A DNA stretch of 64,000 nt from Streptomyces xylophagus (GCF_000716435.1 NZ_JNWO01000021.1:1-64000); one strand, 5' to 3'; numbered from the stretch's first letter, positions 53,171 to 62,832 are shown. The notes: a model not told the origin generated them from the sequence alone. A program made the numbers and translations.

Positions 53171-54331
53171 TCATGGGGGACCGGAGCCGTTCAGCCAGAA
53201 CGCGCCGTACACGGCCGACGCCACCGCGACACCGCCCACCACCCACGCTGACCTGGAGGTACGCAGCCGCGCCAGGGCGAGCGCGAGGGGGAGCAACAGG
53301 GGGAAGGCGGGCATCAACAGGCGCGGTTTCGAGCCGAAATAGCTCGACGCGCACAGCGCCAGCGCGGTGACGACCCCCGTGTACACCAACAAGGGGAGCG
53401 GCTGGCCCTGGCGGACGCCCACGACGTACAGCCAGACCACCAGCCCGACCCCGACGATCAGCCCGACCCCGGCCAGGGCCGACGGGAACGACGTGAACTT
53501 GTCGCCGACGAAACGGGCGAACGCGGCACCGCCGTCGAAACCGTTGCGCCAGCCCGCCTGCACGTCGAGATAGCCCAGCGGGCCCTTGCCCGTGCGATGG
53601 CCGACCCACAGGACGTACCCGGCGGCGCCCAGGGGCGCGAGCGCCATGCCGAGGGCGCACCGCCAGGTTCGCGCGCCGGGCTCGGGCGCCGTGCTGCGGT
53701 CCCGCACGAAAGAGGTGCGGCCCGTGAACGAGGCGATACCCGCGACCCACACCGCCGCGACCACGGCGAGCCCCACGGGCCGAGTCAGCCCGGCCAGCAA
53801 CGCGAGAACGCCCGCCGTCAGCCAGCGGCCGGTCAGCACCGCGTACAGCGACCAGGCGGCGAGCGCGGTGAAGAGCGACTCGCTGTACGCCATCGACTGC
53901 ACGATTCCGACCGGGAGCACGGCCCACAGCAGCACGGCACACACGCCGGCCCTACGGCCGTAGACATGCTCCGCGACCGCGAAGATCCCCCAGGCCGCCG
54001 CGAGCGAGGCGAACAGGCTCACCACGAAACCGGCGTCGGCGTACGACAGCGGGGACACCGCGTGCATGCCTCGCTCGAGCCAGGGCAGCAGCGGGAAGAA
54101 GGCGAGGTTCGAGTGGACGTCGCCGTTCGGGAGGCGCACCTCGTAGCCGTAACCGAGGTCGGCGACCCGCGTGTACCAGAGGGCGTCCCAGCGGGCCGTC
54201 AACAACGTGTACGCGCTTTTGCCGCGCGCCGCGCTCCACACCGCGAGCACCACCAGGCCCAGCGCGCGGACGGCGGCGTACCCGAGGAGGGCCGGGGCCG
54301 CCCGGCGCAGAGGTGCTTCAAGATCGGTCAC
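53171..54331 (-). CDS. PIG-V-like membrane mannosyltransferase
   Basis: 386 residues with about ten membrane helices. RWDALWYTRVADLGYGYE and SNLAFFPLLPWLERG are characteristic of PIG-V/GT-C enzymes, which use polyprenyl-phosphate mannose on the outer face. MAYSESLFTALAAWSLYAVL and GLTRPVG also fit. The acceptor is unknown. GTG 54331 is selected because it precedes the first helix; it lacks a strong Shine-Dalgarno sequence, and the frame is open to 54451. Confidence 0.82.
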   Translation of the reverse strand: MTDLEAPLRRAAPALLGYAAVRALGLVVLAVWSAARGKSAYTLLTARWDALWYTRVADLGYGYEVRLPNGDVHSNLAFFPLLPWLERGMHAVSPLSYADAGFVVSLFASLAAAWGIFAVAEHVYGRRAGVCAVLLWAVLPVGIVQSMAYSESLFTALAAWSLYAVLTGRWLTAGVLALLAGLTRPVGLAVVAAVWVAGIASFTGRTSFVRDRSTAPEPGARTWRCALGMALAPLGAAGYVLWVGHRTGKGPLGYLDVQAGWRNGFDGGAAFARFVGDKFTSFPSALAGVGLIVGVGLVVWLYVVGVRQGQPLPLLVYTGVVTALALCASSYFGSKPRLLMPAFPLLLPLALALARLRTSRSAWVVGGVAVASAVYGAFWLNGSGPP

Positions 54332-54590
54332 GGGCTCGATTATCGACGGGGTACGGAACCGGCAGACCCGGCGGGGCGTGGTCCACAGAAGGGTGAGTGG
54401 TGTACGCCACACGTGTTCTCCGGGGAGTGTGAGAGGTCCGCCACGTGGCATCGGCGTGAACTCGCGTACTCTGACGGCTCACTCGCCTTCGTTGCGCGGG
54501 TCGGAGACACCGCTCCTCTCCGGCCACAGTCACGGGGAGTCCCCACCCCGTGAGCCCGCCGAACGCGAGGGAACATCTGGGAGGTAGTAC

Positions 54591-56198
54591 ATGTCCGGGA
54601 CGACCACGGCCGCCGCAGCGCTGCGCCGTCGGGCGGCCGGGGCCGGTGCCAACCGCTGGGTCGTCCTCGTCGTCCTCTGCGTGAGCCTGCTCCTCGTCGC
54701 GCTCGACGCCACCGTGCTCCATGTCGCGGTGCCCGCCGTCACCGAGGACCTCAAACCCGGCGCGATAGAGCTGCTCTGGATCGTCGACGTCTATCCGCTG
54801 GTCTGCGCCTCGCTCCTCATCCTCTTCGGCACGCTCGGCGACAGAGTGGGCCGCAGGCGGATTCTCCTTCTCGGCTACGGCCTCTTCGGCGTCGCCTCCG
54901 GGCTGGCCGCCCTCGCCCATGACGCCCAGGTACTGATCCTCGCGCGGGCGCTGCTCGGCGTCGGCGGCGCGATGATCATGCCGGCCACGCTGTCGATCCT
55001 CCGCCAGGTCTTCCCGGACCGGCGCGAGCGGGCGGTGGCGATCGGCGTGTGGAGCGCGGTGGCGGCGGTGGGCGCGGCGGTCGGCCCGCTGCTCGGCGGG
55101 TTTCTCCTCGAACACTTCTGGTGGGGCTCGGTCTTCCTCGTCAACATCCCCCTGATGCTGATCAGTCTGCCGATCGGCCGCCTCCTGCTCCCCGAGTCCC
55201 GCGGCGACCGCAACGGCCCGTGGGACGTCGTCGGCGCGCTCATGGCCGCGGGCGGTCTCTTCGGCGTCGTCCTGGGCGTGAAGCGGCTCGGCGGCGGGGA
55301 GGCGGTGGAGAGCGCGTGGACCGTGGCCCCGCTGCTCGTGGGCGCGGTGCTGCTGGTTCTTTTCGTACGACGACAACGGCGCCGTACGCATCCGCTGGTG
55401 GACCTGACGATGTTCCGCAGGCCGGCGTTCAGCACGTCCGTCGGCTGCATCGTGCTGGCGATGCTGGCGCTGGTGGGCCTGGAGCTGATCGCGGCGCAGT
55501 ATCTGCAACTGGTGTTGGGCCTTTCGCCGCTCCAGACGGGTCTACGACTCCTGCCGCTGACGTTCGCGGCGATGGCGGCGGGGTTGTTCGGGGCGCGGAT
55601 GCTCCGGCGTTTCGGGCCGCGCCGGATGGTGTGCTTCGGGTTCTGCCTGACCGCGGTCTCGGTGCTGACGCTGACCGCGATGGGCGGGCAGGACAACACC
55701 GGGCTGCTGCTCTTCGGGTTCCTGCTGCTGGGCTTCGGCCTGGAGATGACGCTCTTCGGGGCGTACGAGTCGATGCTGAGCGAGGCTCCGCCGGCCCAGG
55801 CGGGCGGCGCGGCGGCGATAGGCGAGACCTCCTACCAACTCGGCGCCGGCATCGGTATCGCGCTCCTCGGCAGCGTCATGAACGCGGCGTACGCGCCCGG
55901 GCTGCGGTCCGTTCCCGGGGTACCGACGTCCGCGTCGGCTTCGGCGGGGCATTCGCTGGGCGAGGCGTACGACGTCGCCGGGCGTCTCGGCGGGGTCCGC
56001 GGAGCCGCCCTGCGCCACGCGGCGCGGGATGCCTTCGTCCACGGCCTGCATGTCACGTTGCTCGTCAGCGCGGGGTTGCTGCTGCTGGGGGCGGTGATGG
56101 CGTTGCGGTTGCCGCGGGTCATGCAGTGCGAGGTGCCTGCGGCGGCCGTAGGGGTGCCTGCCCCCAGGGAAGTCGCACAGTCCCGCGTCTCCGCCTGA
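54591..56198 (+). CDS. MFS transporter, DHA2 (14-helix) drug efflux type
   Basis: 535 residues and 14 predicted helices. LLVALDATVLHVAVPAV is the DHA2 motif D1. WIVDVYPL, GTLGDRVGRRRILLLGY (motif A) and GVWSAVAAVGAAVGPLLGG (motif C, proton-drug antiporters) follow. It belongs with QacA/EmrB-like exporters; the substrate is not predictable. ATG 54591 has GGGAGGT about six bases upstream. No regulator gene is adjacent. The 259-bp upstream region is GC-rich and shows no clear promoter. Confidence 0.92.
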   Translation: MSGTTTAAAALRRRAAGAGANRWVVLVVLCVSLLLVALDATVLHVAVPAVTEDLKPGAIELLWIVDVYPLVCASLLILFGTLGDRVGRRRILLLGYGLFGVASGLAALAHDAQVLILARALLGVGGAMIMPATLSILRQVFPDRRERAVAIGVWSAVAAVGAAVGPLLGGFLLEHFWWGSVFLVNIPLMLISLPIGRLLLPESRGDRNGPWDVVGALMAAGGLFGVVLGVKRLGGGEAVESAWTVAPLLVGAVLLVLFVRRQRRRTHPLVDLTMFRRPAFSTSVGCIVLAMLALVGLELIAAQYLQLVLGLSPLQTGLRLLPLTFAAMAAGLFGARMLRRFGPRRMVCFGFCLTAVSVLTLTAMGGQDNTGLLLFGFLLLGFGLEMTLFGAYESMLSEAPPAQAGGAAAIGETSYQLGAGIGIALLGSVMNAAYAPGLRSVPGVPTSASASAGHSLGEAYDVAGRLGGVRGAALRHAARDAFVHGLHVTLLVSAGLLLLGAVMALRLPRVMQCEVPAAAVGVPAPREVAQSRVSA

Positions 56199-56361
56199 AC
56201 CCCCTCTCCCACCCACGCACCGCCCGTGACGGGCACTTGAAAGGCCGGCGTCTCCTGTGGGGGTGCCCCGCCGTCGGCGGCTGCCCGTTCGCGTCCGCGG
56301 CCTTCCGTCCGCGCTATCGTAACTAGCGGTGGTAGTTTTCTCAGATTTCGGAGGCTGTGCC

Positions 56362-57552
56362 ATGTCCTCGTCCTCGAAGTTGCCCCCCTTCGACCCCGCC
56401 GACCCCCTCGGCATCGACGACCTGCTCGACCCCGAGGACCTCGCGATTCGCGACACGGTTCGGGCGTGGGCCGGTGATCGGGTGCTGCCGTACGTCGCCG
56501 AGTGGTACGAGAAGGGGGAGTTGCCCGGGATTCGGGAGCTCGCGCGGGAGCTCGGCGGCATCGGGGCTCTCGGTATGTCGCTCAGCGGGTACGGGTGTGC
56601 CGGTGCCTCCGCCGTGCAATACGGGCTCGCCTGCCTGGAGTTGGAGGCGGCGGACTCCGGGATCCGGTCGCTCGTGTCGGTGCAGGGGTCCCTCGCGATG
56701 TACGCCATCCATCGCTTCGGGAGCGAGGAGCAGAAGCAGACGTGGTTGCCGCGCATGGCCTCCGGTGACGTCATCGGATGCTTCGGGCTCACCGAGCCCG
56801 ACCACGGCTCCGATCCCGGCGCGATGCGGACCTACGCCAAGCGCGACGGCGGCGACTGGGTGCTCAACGGGCGGAAGATGTGGATCACCAACGGGTCGGT
56901 GGCAGGGGTCGCCGTTGTCTGGGCGCAGAGCGATGACGGGATTCGGGGGTTCGTCGTGCCCACCGATGTCCCCGGGTTCTCCGCGCCCGAGATCAAGCAC
57001 AAGTGGTCACTGCGCGCATCCGTCACCAGCGAACTCGTCCTCGACGATGTGCGGTTGCCGGCTGATGCGGTGTTGCCGGAGGTCGTCGGGTTGAAGGGGC
57101 CGCTCAGCTGTTTGTCGCACGCTCGTTACGGAATCGTGTGGGGTGCGATGGGCGCGGCGCGCGCTTCCTTCGAGTCCGCCGTCGAATACGCGAAGACGCG
57201 GGAGCAGTTCGGGCGGCCCATCGGTGGCTTCCAGCTCACCCAGGCCAAGCTCGCCGACATGGCGGTCGAACTGCACAAGGGGATTCTGCTCGCCCATCAT
57301 CTGGGGCGGCGCATGGACGCCGGGCGCCTGCGTCCCGAGCAGGTCAGCTTCGGCAAGCTGAACAACGTACGAGAGGCCATCGAGATCTGTCGTACGGCAC
57401 GGACCATCCTCGGTGCCAACGGGATCTCACTGGAGTACCCGGTGATGCGGCACGCGACGAACCTGGAGTCGGTGCTCACGTACGAGGGCACCGTCGAGAT
57501 GCACCAGCTCGTGCTGGGCAAGGCGCTCACCGGGCTCGACGCCTTCCGGTAG
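56362..57552 (+). CDS. Acyl-CoA dehydrogenase, glutaryl-CoA dehydrogenase-like
   Basis: 396 residues. CFGLTEPDHGSDPGAMRT and WITNGSVAGVAVVWAQ are the FAD/substrate motifs. YAKTREQFGRPIGGFQLTQA and LTYEGTVEMHQLVLGKALTG place the catalytic Glu near residue 374 in the YEGT context typical of glutaryl-CoA dehydrogenases. It oxidises an acyl-CoA and passes electrons to ETF. ATG 56362 has GGAGG seven bases upstream. CGCTA-N7-TAGCG at 56312-56328, 33 bases before the start, could be a repressor site. Confidence 0.92.
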   Translation: MSSSSKLPPFDPADPLGIDDLLDPEDLAIRDTVRAWAGDRVLPYVAEWYEKGELPGIRELARELGGIGALGMSLSGYGCAGASAVQYGLACLELEAADSGIRSLVSVQGSLAMYAIHRFGSEEQKQTWLPRMASGDVIGCFGLTEPDHGSDPGAMRTYAKRDGGDWVLNGRKMWITNGSVAGVAVVWAQSDDGIRGFVVPTDVPGFSAPEIKHKWSLRASVTSELVLDDVRLPADAVLPEVVGLKGPLSCLSHARYGIVWGAMGAARASFESAVEYAKTREQFGRPIGGFQLTQAKLADMAVELHKGILLAHHLGRRMDAGRLRPEQVSFGKLNNVREAIEICRTARTILGANGISLEYPVMRHATNLESVLTYEGTVEMHQLVLGKALTGLDAFR

Positions 57553-57587
57553 ACACCGGAGACCTCGGTCTCGGTTCAACCCTGCGG

Positions 57588-57616
57588 GAGGCAGGGCCGA
57601 TGAGCGGCCCTGCCTC
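57588..57616. terminator. Bidirectional terminator reaching into the sepF stop
   Basis: A perfect 12-bp stem, GAGGCAGGGCCG (57588-57599) with CGGCCCTGCCTC (57605-57616), and an ATGAG loop. It lies between the acyl-CoA dehydrogenase stop (57552) and the convergent sepF gene; its right arm includes the first two bases of the sepF stop codon. Confidence 0.85.
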
Positions 57617-58055
57617 AGCTCTGGTTGAAGAAACCGTCCTCGCGGCGCGCGACCGGGTCGCCGCTGACGATCTCGGTGTTGGCGGGGGTCAGCAGGAAGA
57701 CACGGTTCGCGACCCGCTCGATCGTGCCGCGCAGGCCGAAGGTCAGGCCGGCCGCGAAGTCGACCACGCGCTTGGCGTCGGTCGCCTCCATCGCCGTGAG
57801 GTTCACGATCACCGGAACCCCTTCCCGGAACAGCTCGCCGATCGCGCGGGCGTCCCGGAAGCTGTCCGGGGTGACCGTGCCGATCCGCCGGCCCTTCACC
57901 TCGGCGACGTCCTCGGCCACCTTCACTCGCGGATCCGTGACCCAGGCATCCCCGGGCTGCTCGGTCCCTTCGGAGTAGTCGTCGTCGTAATAACGCTCGT
58001 CATCGTTGTCGTCAACGAGCCCAAGCCAGGCACTCGCCTTGCGTACCGATCCCAT
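57615..58055 (-). CDS. SepF-like cell division protein
   Basis: 146 residues. An N-terminal amphipathic helix [13 protein letters not shown] is followed by an acidic linker ([18 protein letters not shown]) and the SepF core from ~60 ([39 protein letters not shown]). SepF tethers FtsZ to the membrane. Streptomyces carry several SepF paralogues, and this one is outside the division/cell-wall cluster, so it may be accessory. ATG 58055 has GGAGG five bases upstream. It stands alone, divergent from the Cys-rich gene. Confidence 0.9.
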   Translation of the reverse strand: MGSVRKASAWLGLVDDNDDERYYDDDYSEGTEQPGDAWVTDPRVKVAEDVAEVKGRRIGTVTPDSFRDARAIGELFREGVPVIVNLTAMEATDAKRVVDFAAGLTFGLRGTIERVANRVFLLTPANTEIVSGDPVARREDGFFNQS

Positions 58056-58388
58056 GGACGCCTCCTCTCACAGCGGTCTTACTTGCTTTCCACATCCCTA
58101 TGGTCATCCATGATGCGGATCGCGCGCCAAGTGGATAGACGCCGCGCGGGGGGTTTGTGACGCTACTGGTGCACAGCCCATACGTCGAGGGCCCCTGTGT
58201 ATCAAGGGTGTTGCTGGGCAGGGCTGCTGACTGAGAGTGAAATATGATTCTTCCCGGCGTCCGGGTGACGGCTGGTGCGTACGGGTGAACGGGGTGGTCG
58301 TTGCGATGCGGCCGCTCAACGCCCGGTCAGATGCCATATCGAACTCCGGATGCCCTGTCAGATGTCGTTCACGCCACGGGGGGTTGTC
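58056..58388. other. 333-bp divergent region, sepF / DUF5685-type gene
   Basis: No gene is supported. GTCAGATG occurs at 58326-58333 and again at 58357-58364, 31 bases apart (three helical turns). A short AT-rich patch, GAAATATGATTC, lies at ~58238. In-frame sequence upstream of the chosen GTG start at 58389 (back to 58275) does not look coding. Confidence 0.4.
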
Positions 58389-59591
58389 GTGTTCGGAATG
58401 GTCCGGCCTTGCAGACATCGGCTCGGAGAGAGCCTCAAGACGCAGTGGATGGCGCATTTGTGCGGGCTGTGTCTCGCACTGCGCGGAGATCATGGGCAGT
58501 TCGCGAGGGTTGTCACCAATTACGACGGTCTGCTCCTCTCGGTCCTGACGGAGGCTCAGGTCGAGCGGGAGGGCGGGGGATGGCGGCGTACGGCCGGGCC
58601 CTGCCCGTTGCGCGGGATGCGGACCGCGTCCGTCGCGCAGGGCGAGGGCGCGCGGCTCGCGGCGGCCGTCTCGCTGGTGCTCGCCTCCGCCAAAGTGCGT
58701 GACCATGTCGCGGACGGGGACGGGCTGCTGGCCCGTAAGCCCGTGGCGCTGGCCGCGCGGCGGGTCGCGGGGAGCTGGGGGAGCGCCGGGGCGCGCACCG
58801 GTTCCGCCGTCGGGTTCGACGCCGCCGTACTCGTTGACGCGGTGGAGCGGCAGTTCGGCGTCGAGGCGCTCGCCGGGCCCGGCACGCCGATCCTGACCGT
58901 CACCGAACCGACCGAGACCGCCACCGCGGCCGCCTTCGCGCACACCGCGATCCTGGCCGGACGGCCCGGCAACGCCGTACCGCTCGCCGAGGCCGGGCGC
59001 CTCTTCGGACGGCTCGCGCATCTCCTGGACGCCGTGGAGGACAGGGAGGCGGATGCCGCGGCCGGTGCCTGGAATCCCCTCACCGCGACCGGCACCCCGC
59101 TCACCGAGGCCCGGCGGCTCGCCGACGACGCGCTGCACGGGATACGGCTCGCGCTGCGGGAGACGTCCTTCACCGACGGCAAGCTGGCGCATCTGCTGCT
59201 CGCGCACGAACTGGGGCGCTCGGTCGACCGGGCCTTCGGGACGCAGTCGTGCGGGCACGGGTCCGGGCCTGGGCACCTATCGGAACCGCAGGGCGCCTTC
59301 AGGCCGCCGCAGACTCCCTACCTGCCGGGCGATCCGCGGCACGGCGGCAATCCGTACGGTGGCAATCCTTACGGCGGTGAGCCGCCGCGGCCCGACAAGC
59401 GTGGTTTCTGGGCCGGGTGTGCCGCCGCCCTCGGGCTGTGCTGCACCTGCAAGGTGTGCTGCGCCGACGAGTTCGAGGGCCCGTGGTCGGGGCGGCGGCG
59501 CGAGGGATGCCGTTCGAGCTGCGACTGCTCGTGCTGTGACGCCTGCGAATGCTGTGAGTGCTGTGAATGTCTGTCGTGTTGTGACTGCTGA
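58389..59591 (+). CDS. DUF5685-type protein with an extreme Cys-rich tail
   Basis: 400 residues. The start VFGMVRPCRHRLGESLKTQW and HLCGLCLALRGDHGQFARV match DUF5685-type proteins. The middle (~60-290) is helical. A Gly/Pro/Asn linker follows (GGNPYGGNPYGG). The last 57 residues hold 20 Cys, many in CC pairs (CDCSCCDACECCECCECL). This suggests metal binding or heavy cross-linking. GTG 58389 has GGGGGG about five bases upstream. Its function is unknown; no signal peptide or membrane helix is visible. Confidence 0.82.
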   Translation: MFGMVRPCRHRLGESLKTQWMAHLCGLCLALRGDHGQFARVVTNYDGLLLSVLTEAQVEREGGGWRRTAGPCPLRGMRTASVAQGEGARLAAAVSLVLASAKVRDHVADGDGLLARKPVALAARRVAGSWGSAGARTGSAVGFDAAVLVDAVERQFGVEALAGPGTPILTVTEPTETATAAAFAHTAILAGRPGNAVPLAEAGRLFGRLAHLLDAVEDREADAAAGAWNPLTATGTPLTEARRLADDALHGIRLALRETSFTDGKLAHLLLAHELGRSVDRAFGTQSCGHGSGPGHLSEPQGAFRPPQTPYLPGDPRHGGNPYGGNPYGGEPPRPDKRGFWAGCAAALGLCCTCKVCCADEFEGPWSGRRREGCRSSCDCSCCDACECCECCECLSCCDC

Positions 59592-59733
59592 TCGTGACGG
59601 GCAGTCACCACCGTTGTATACGTGCCGCACAGGGATCATGGCCGACCTGCGGGGCTCGGCCGGCGGTGTTTCGGAGCGGTAAAACAAAAACATGATCCGG
59701 TGACCGGTGTGCCATGTGTGTCGTTGGGCGGGA

Positions 59734-59783
59734 GCAGAACCATTTCTGCCCCGGGTTCGATCCCCGATCAACCCCCGATCAAC
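59734..59783 (+). other. Hairpin and direct repeat upstream of cvnA
   Basis: GCAGAA (59734-59739) pairs with TTCTGC (59744-59749), with flanking GGG/CCC separated by one unpaired A. Then CCCCGATCAA appears at 59763-59772 and 59774-59783 (period 11). Both lie within 75 bases of the cvnA start, in the presumed 5' leader or promoter. The GGTTCGATCC within it is not part of a tRNA. Confidence 0.45.
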
Positions 59784-59807
59784 TCGCCACCCACTTAAGG
59801 CACTTCA

Positions 59808-62054
59808 GTGGACGTCACAACAAAAGCGACCACCAGCATCCGCACCAGGCTGCTGAGGATTCTGATCCTCGCTCTCGCGGTCCTGCTCGCACTGCTCGGA
59901 GTCGCGGCCGCCGAGCAGATCTCCGCCTATCGCAACGCCTCCGCGACCGCCGACAACGCCCGCCTGGAAATCACCCTTCAGGGACTCGTCCACGAACTGC
60001 AGAAGGAGCGCGGGCTCACCACCGGATACGTCGGCGGCGTCCGGCAGTTCAGCGCCAAGCTGCCCACGCAGCGCAAGGCGACCGACGCCGCGCGCGAGCA
60101 GTTGGACGTGGCCCTGAAAGGGCGTGAGGACTCGGCCGCCGGTTCCGTGCGCGAGTCCCTCGGCCGGCTCGACGGACTCGCCGGGATCCGCAAGGACGCC
60201 GACGACGGCACCGGCGTGGTGAAGGACACCTTCGACTACTTCACCACCACGATCACCGTCCTCGACCGGCTCGACCTCGGCCTCGAGGACGTCCACGACG
60301 GCACCCTGCGCGACGCCTACCAGGCACTCCAAGTCCTCGGCAACGCCAAGGAGTTCACCGGCGAGGAACGCGCCATCGTGCTCGGCTCGGTGCGCGCGGG
60401 GAAGTTCCGCGGCGGCGACTACAGCCGGTTCATGGAGATCCGTGCCGGGCGCCTCGCCGCCCTCGACGCCTTCCCGCGGTCGGCCGGCGCCGTGCAGGAA
60501 CGGCGCCTGAACACCGCCCTGACCACGCCCGACGCCGAGCGCGCGCTGACGTACGAGAGCAAGGCGGTGCACGGCACCGGGAAGCTGAAGTCGAGCGCGA
60601 TTCCGCCCATGGCCTGGTGGGACTCCATGACCTCCACCATCAACGGGATGCGGGACGTGCAGATCGGTCTCGGCACCGATGTCGAGAACCGCGCCGCCCA
60701 GTTGGAGAGTTCGGCTCAGCGCGACCTGCTGCTGTTCCTGCTGCTCGCGCTCGGCACGGTCGCCGCGCTCGCCGCGCTGGCCCTCGACTGTGTACGGTCC
60801 GTGTCCTCGCCGCTCGTCGAACTCGCCCAGCAGGCACGGGAGGTGGCCGGCAGTCGGCTGCCGCAGGCCGTGGCCGCCGTACAGGACGGGTCGTCCGGGA
60901 AGGCGCCGCAGCCGCCCGCTCCGCTGGCCGTCAACGACAAGGCGGGGGCCGAAGTGCGGGAAGTCGCCGAGGCGTTCGACCGGGTGCAGCGGTCCGCGTT
61001 CGATCTCGCCACCGAGCAGGCCGTGTTGCGGCGCAACGCCACCGACTCGCTGGTGAGCCTGGGCCGTCGCAACCAGAACCTGGTGCGCCGTCAGATCAGC
61101 TTCATCAACAAGCTGGAGCACGAGGACGCCGACCCCGCGACCCTCGCCAACCTCTTCGAACTCGACCACCTGGCCACCCGCATGCGCCGCAACGCCGAAA
61201 GCCTTCTCGTGCTCGCCGGGGAGTCCAGCCCCCGCCCCCAGTCCACCCCGCTGGCCGTCAACGACGTCCTGCGCGCCGCGCTGTCCGAGGTCGAGGAGTA
61301 CCGACGGGTCACCCTGCGCCGGATCGAGCCCGCGTACGTCACCGGCTCCGTCGTCGTCGAAATCGCCCACCTGCTCGCCGAGTTGGTGGAGAACGCGCTG
61401 AGCTTCTCGCCGCCGGACTCCGATGTGGAGATCGAGGGGCGGCGCACCAGCGCCGGTTATCTGGTCGCGATCGTCGACCACGGTTTCGGTATGGACAACC
61501 AGGCACTCGCCGAGGCCAACGTACGGCTCTCCGGCACCGCCAGCTTCATGGCCGAACCCACCCGGTTCCTGGGCCACTTCGTGGTCGGCGCCCTCGCCCG
61601 CAAGTGCGGTATCGAGGTACGGCTCGGCGAGGCACCGGCGGCCGGTGTGGTCGCGCGCGTGCTGATCCCCGCGGGGCTGTTGACGGAGACCCCGCAGGGC
61701 AAGGCCGCCGACAAGCCGGTGCTGCCGGCACCGCGCAAGGAGGAGGACGCCGTGGAGCTGGTGACCGTAGCGGCCGAGTCGAAGCCGGCTGAGAACAAGG
61801 GCACCTCCGCCTCCCGTACCCGCAACGGACTCGTCAAGCGGCCCCGGCGCAGCGCGATCCCGGAGGCCGTCACCGAGACCGACCGGCCCAGCCGCCCGGC
61901 ACCCACCGGACCTTCCGCGGACCGCAGCCCCGAAGAGGTCTCCGGGATGCTCTCCACCCTGCGCAGCGCCCACATGCGGGGCGGCATCAGCGTGGAGAAG
62001 GAAAAAGAGAAGGCCAAGAAGTCCGCCGGCAACAATGAGGGTGACGCCAAGTGA
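59808..62054 (+). CDS. cvnA: Conservon sensor histidine kinase CvnA with nitrate-sensing-type domain
   Basis: 748 residues. Helix 1 is at ~14-36, an extracellular NIT-like helical domain at ~50-300, helix 2 at ~303-325, and a HAMP region to ~395. The segment ELDHLATRMRRNAESLLVLA carries the conserved His. The ATPase domain has the N-box ELVENALSFSPP near 520 and DHGFGMDNQAL. The last ~100 residues are disordered. It is the membrane sensor of a Cvn complex. GTG 59808 has a weak AAGG upstream and overlaps cvnB by four bases downstream (GTGA). Confidence 0.93.
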   Translation: MDVTTKATTSIRTRLLRILILALAVLLALLGVAAAEQISAYRNASATADNARLEITLQGLVHELQKERGLTTGYVGGVRQFSAKLPTQRKATDAAREQLDVALKGREDSAAGSVRESLGRLDGLAGIRKDADDGTGVVKDTFDYFTTTITVLDRLDLGLEDVHDGTLRDAYQALQVLGNAKEFTGEERAIVLGSVRAGKFRGGDYSRFMEIRAGRLAALDAFPRSAGAVQERRLNTALTTPDAERALTYESKAVHGTGKLKSSAIPPMAWWDSMTSTINGMRDVQIGLGTDVENRAAQLESSAQRDLLLFLLLALGTVAALAALALDCVRSVSSPLVELAQQAREVAGSRLPQAVAAVQDGSSGKAPQPPAPLAVNDKAGAEVREVAEAFDRVQRSAFDLATEQAVLRRNATDSLVSLGRRNQNLVRRQISFINKLEHEDADPATLANLFELDHLATRMRRNAESLLVLAGESSPRPQSTPLAVNDVLRAALSEVEEYRRVTLRRIEPAYVTGSVVVEIAHLLAELVENALSFSPPDSDVEIEGRRTSAGYLVAIVDHGFGMDNQALAEANVRLSGTASFMAEPTRFLGHFVVGALARKCGIEVRLGEAPAAGVVARVLIPAGLLTETPQGKAADKPVLPAPRKEEDAVELVTVAAESKPAENKGTSASRTRNGLVKRPRRSAIPEAVTETDRPSRPAPTGPSADRSPEEVSGMLSTLRSAHMRGGISVEKEKEKAKKSAGNNEGDAK

Positions 62055-62479
62055 CCACCGTCGACACCCAACACGACTCGCAGACCTTCAACTGGCTCCT
62101 CGCCAACTTCGTCAAGAGCACCGACGGCGTACGGGACGCCGTCGCCGTCTCCTCCGACGGGCTGCTGATCGCCGTGTCCGACGGACTCGGGCGGACCGAG
62201 GCCGACCATCTCGCCGCGATCGTCTCGGGGTTGAGCAGCCTGGCCCGCAGCGCGTCCAAGCGGTACAGCTTCGACGGGGTCAAGCTGATCATGATCGAGA
62301 TGGGCCGGGGTTTCCTGCTCGTCTCGGCTATCCGGGACGGCAGCTGTCTCGGTGTCCTCGCCGACAGCAGCGGTGAACTGGGCCTCGTCGGCTACGAGAT
62401 GGCGGTGCTCGCGGAGCGGGCGGGTGATCTGCTCACCCCGACGCTCATCGCCGATCTGCGGCAGGCGTTGCCACGGTGA
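62051..62479 (+). CDS. cvnB: Conservon roadblock/LC7 protein CvnB
   Basis: 142 residues. The single roadblock domain has FNWLLANFVKSTDGVRDAVA, VSSDGLLIAVSDGLGRTEAD, and GRGFLLVSAIRDGSCLGVLA. It is related to MglB, a GTPase-activating partner of MglA, and should act on CvnD. GTG 62051 overlaps the cvnA stop. The stop overlaps cvnC (GTGA), so stoichiometric translation is likely. Confidence 0.94.
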   Translation: MTTVDTQHDSQTFNWLLANFVKSTDGVRDAVAVSSDGLLIAVSDGLGRTEADHLAAIVSGLSSLARSASKRYSFDGVKLIMIEMGRGFLLVSAIRDGSCLGVLADSSGELGLVGYEMAVLAERAGDLLTPTLIADLRQALPR

Positions 62480-62832
62480 ACGGTGAACAGTCCAGGGACG
62501 TAGAACCTGAAGAGGACGCGACGTTCGTCCGGCCGTTCATCATCACCGGCGGCCGGTCCGAGCCCCTCCAGGCGGATCTGCGGCTGGAGACGCTGGTCGT
62601 CGCCGTCGGCGTGCCGGATCCGTCGCTCGCCTTCGAGCGGCGCCACATCGTCGCGGTGTGCGAACGGCCGACGACCGTCGCCGAGGTGGCGCACCGGGTC
62701 GGCGTACCCCTCGGAGTGGCCAAGGTGCTCATCTCCGACCTCGTCGTCGCCGGGCAACTCGCCTGTCGGCAACCCGCGGAGCTGCCGCTCCCGATGCTCG
62801 AAAGGATCAGGGACCATGTCCGGGCGCTCTGA
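62476..62832 (+). CDS. cvnC: Conservon DUF742 protein CvnC
   Basis: 118 residues. RPFIITGGRSEPLQADLRLE and a winged-helix-like part (TTVAEVAHRVGVPLGVAKVL, ISDLVVAGQL) are the DUF742 pattern. It is thought to be an adaptor in the complex. GTG 62476 overlaps the cvnB stop by four bases, and its own 3' end overlaps cvnD by 17 bases. Confidence 0.94.
   Translation: MNGEQSRDVEPEEDATFVRPFIITGGRSEPLQADLRLETLVVAVGVPDPSLAFERRHIVAVCERPTTVAEVAHRVGVPLGVAKVLISDLVVAGQLACRQPAELPLPMLERIRDHVRAL

Noticed and set aside
59728..59783. tRNA-like GGTTCGATCC motif with an adjacent hairpin
   Set aside because: The putative T stem has a mismatch, the hairpin loop is four bases rather than seven, and no acceptor or D arm can be drawn.
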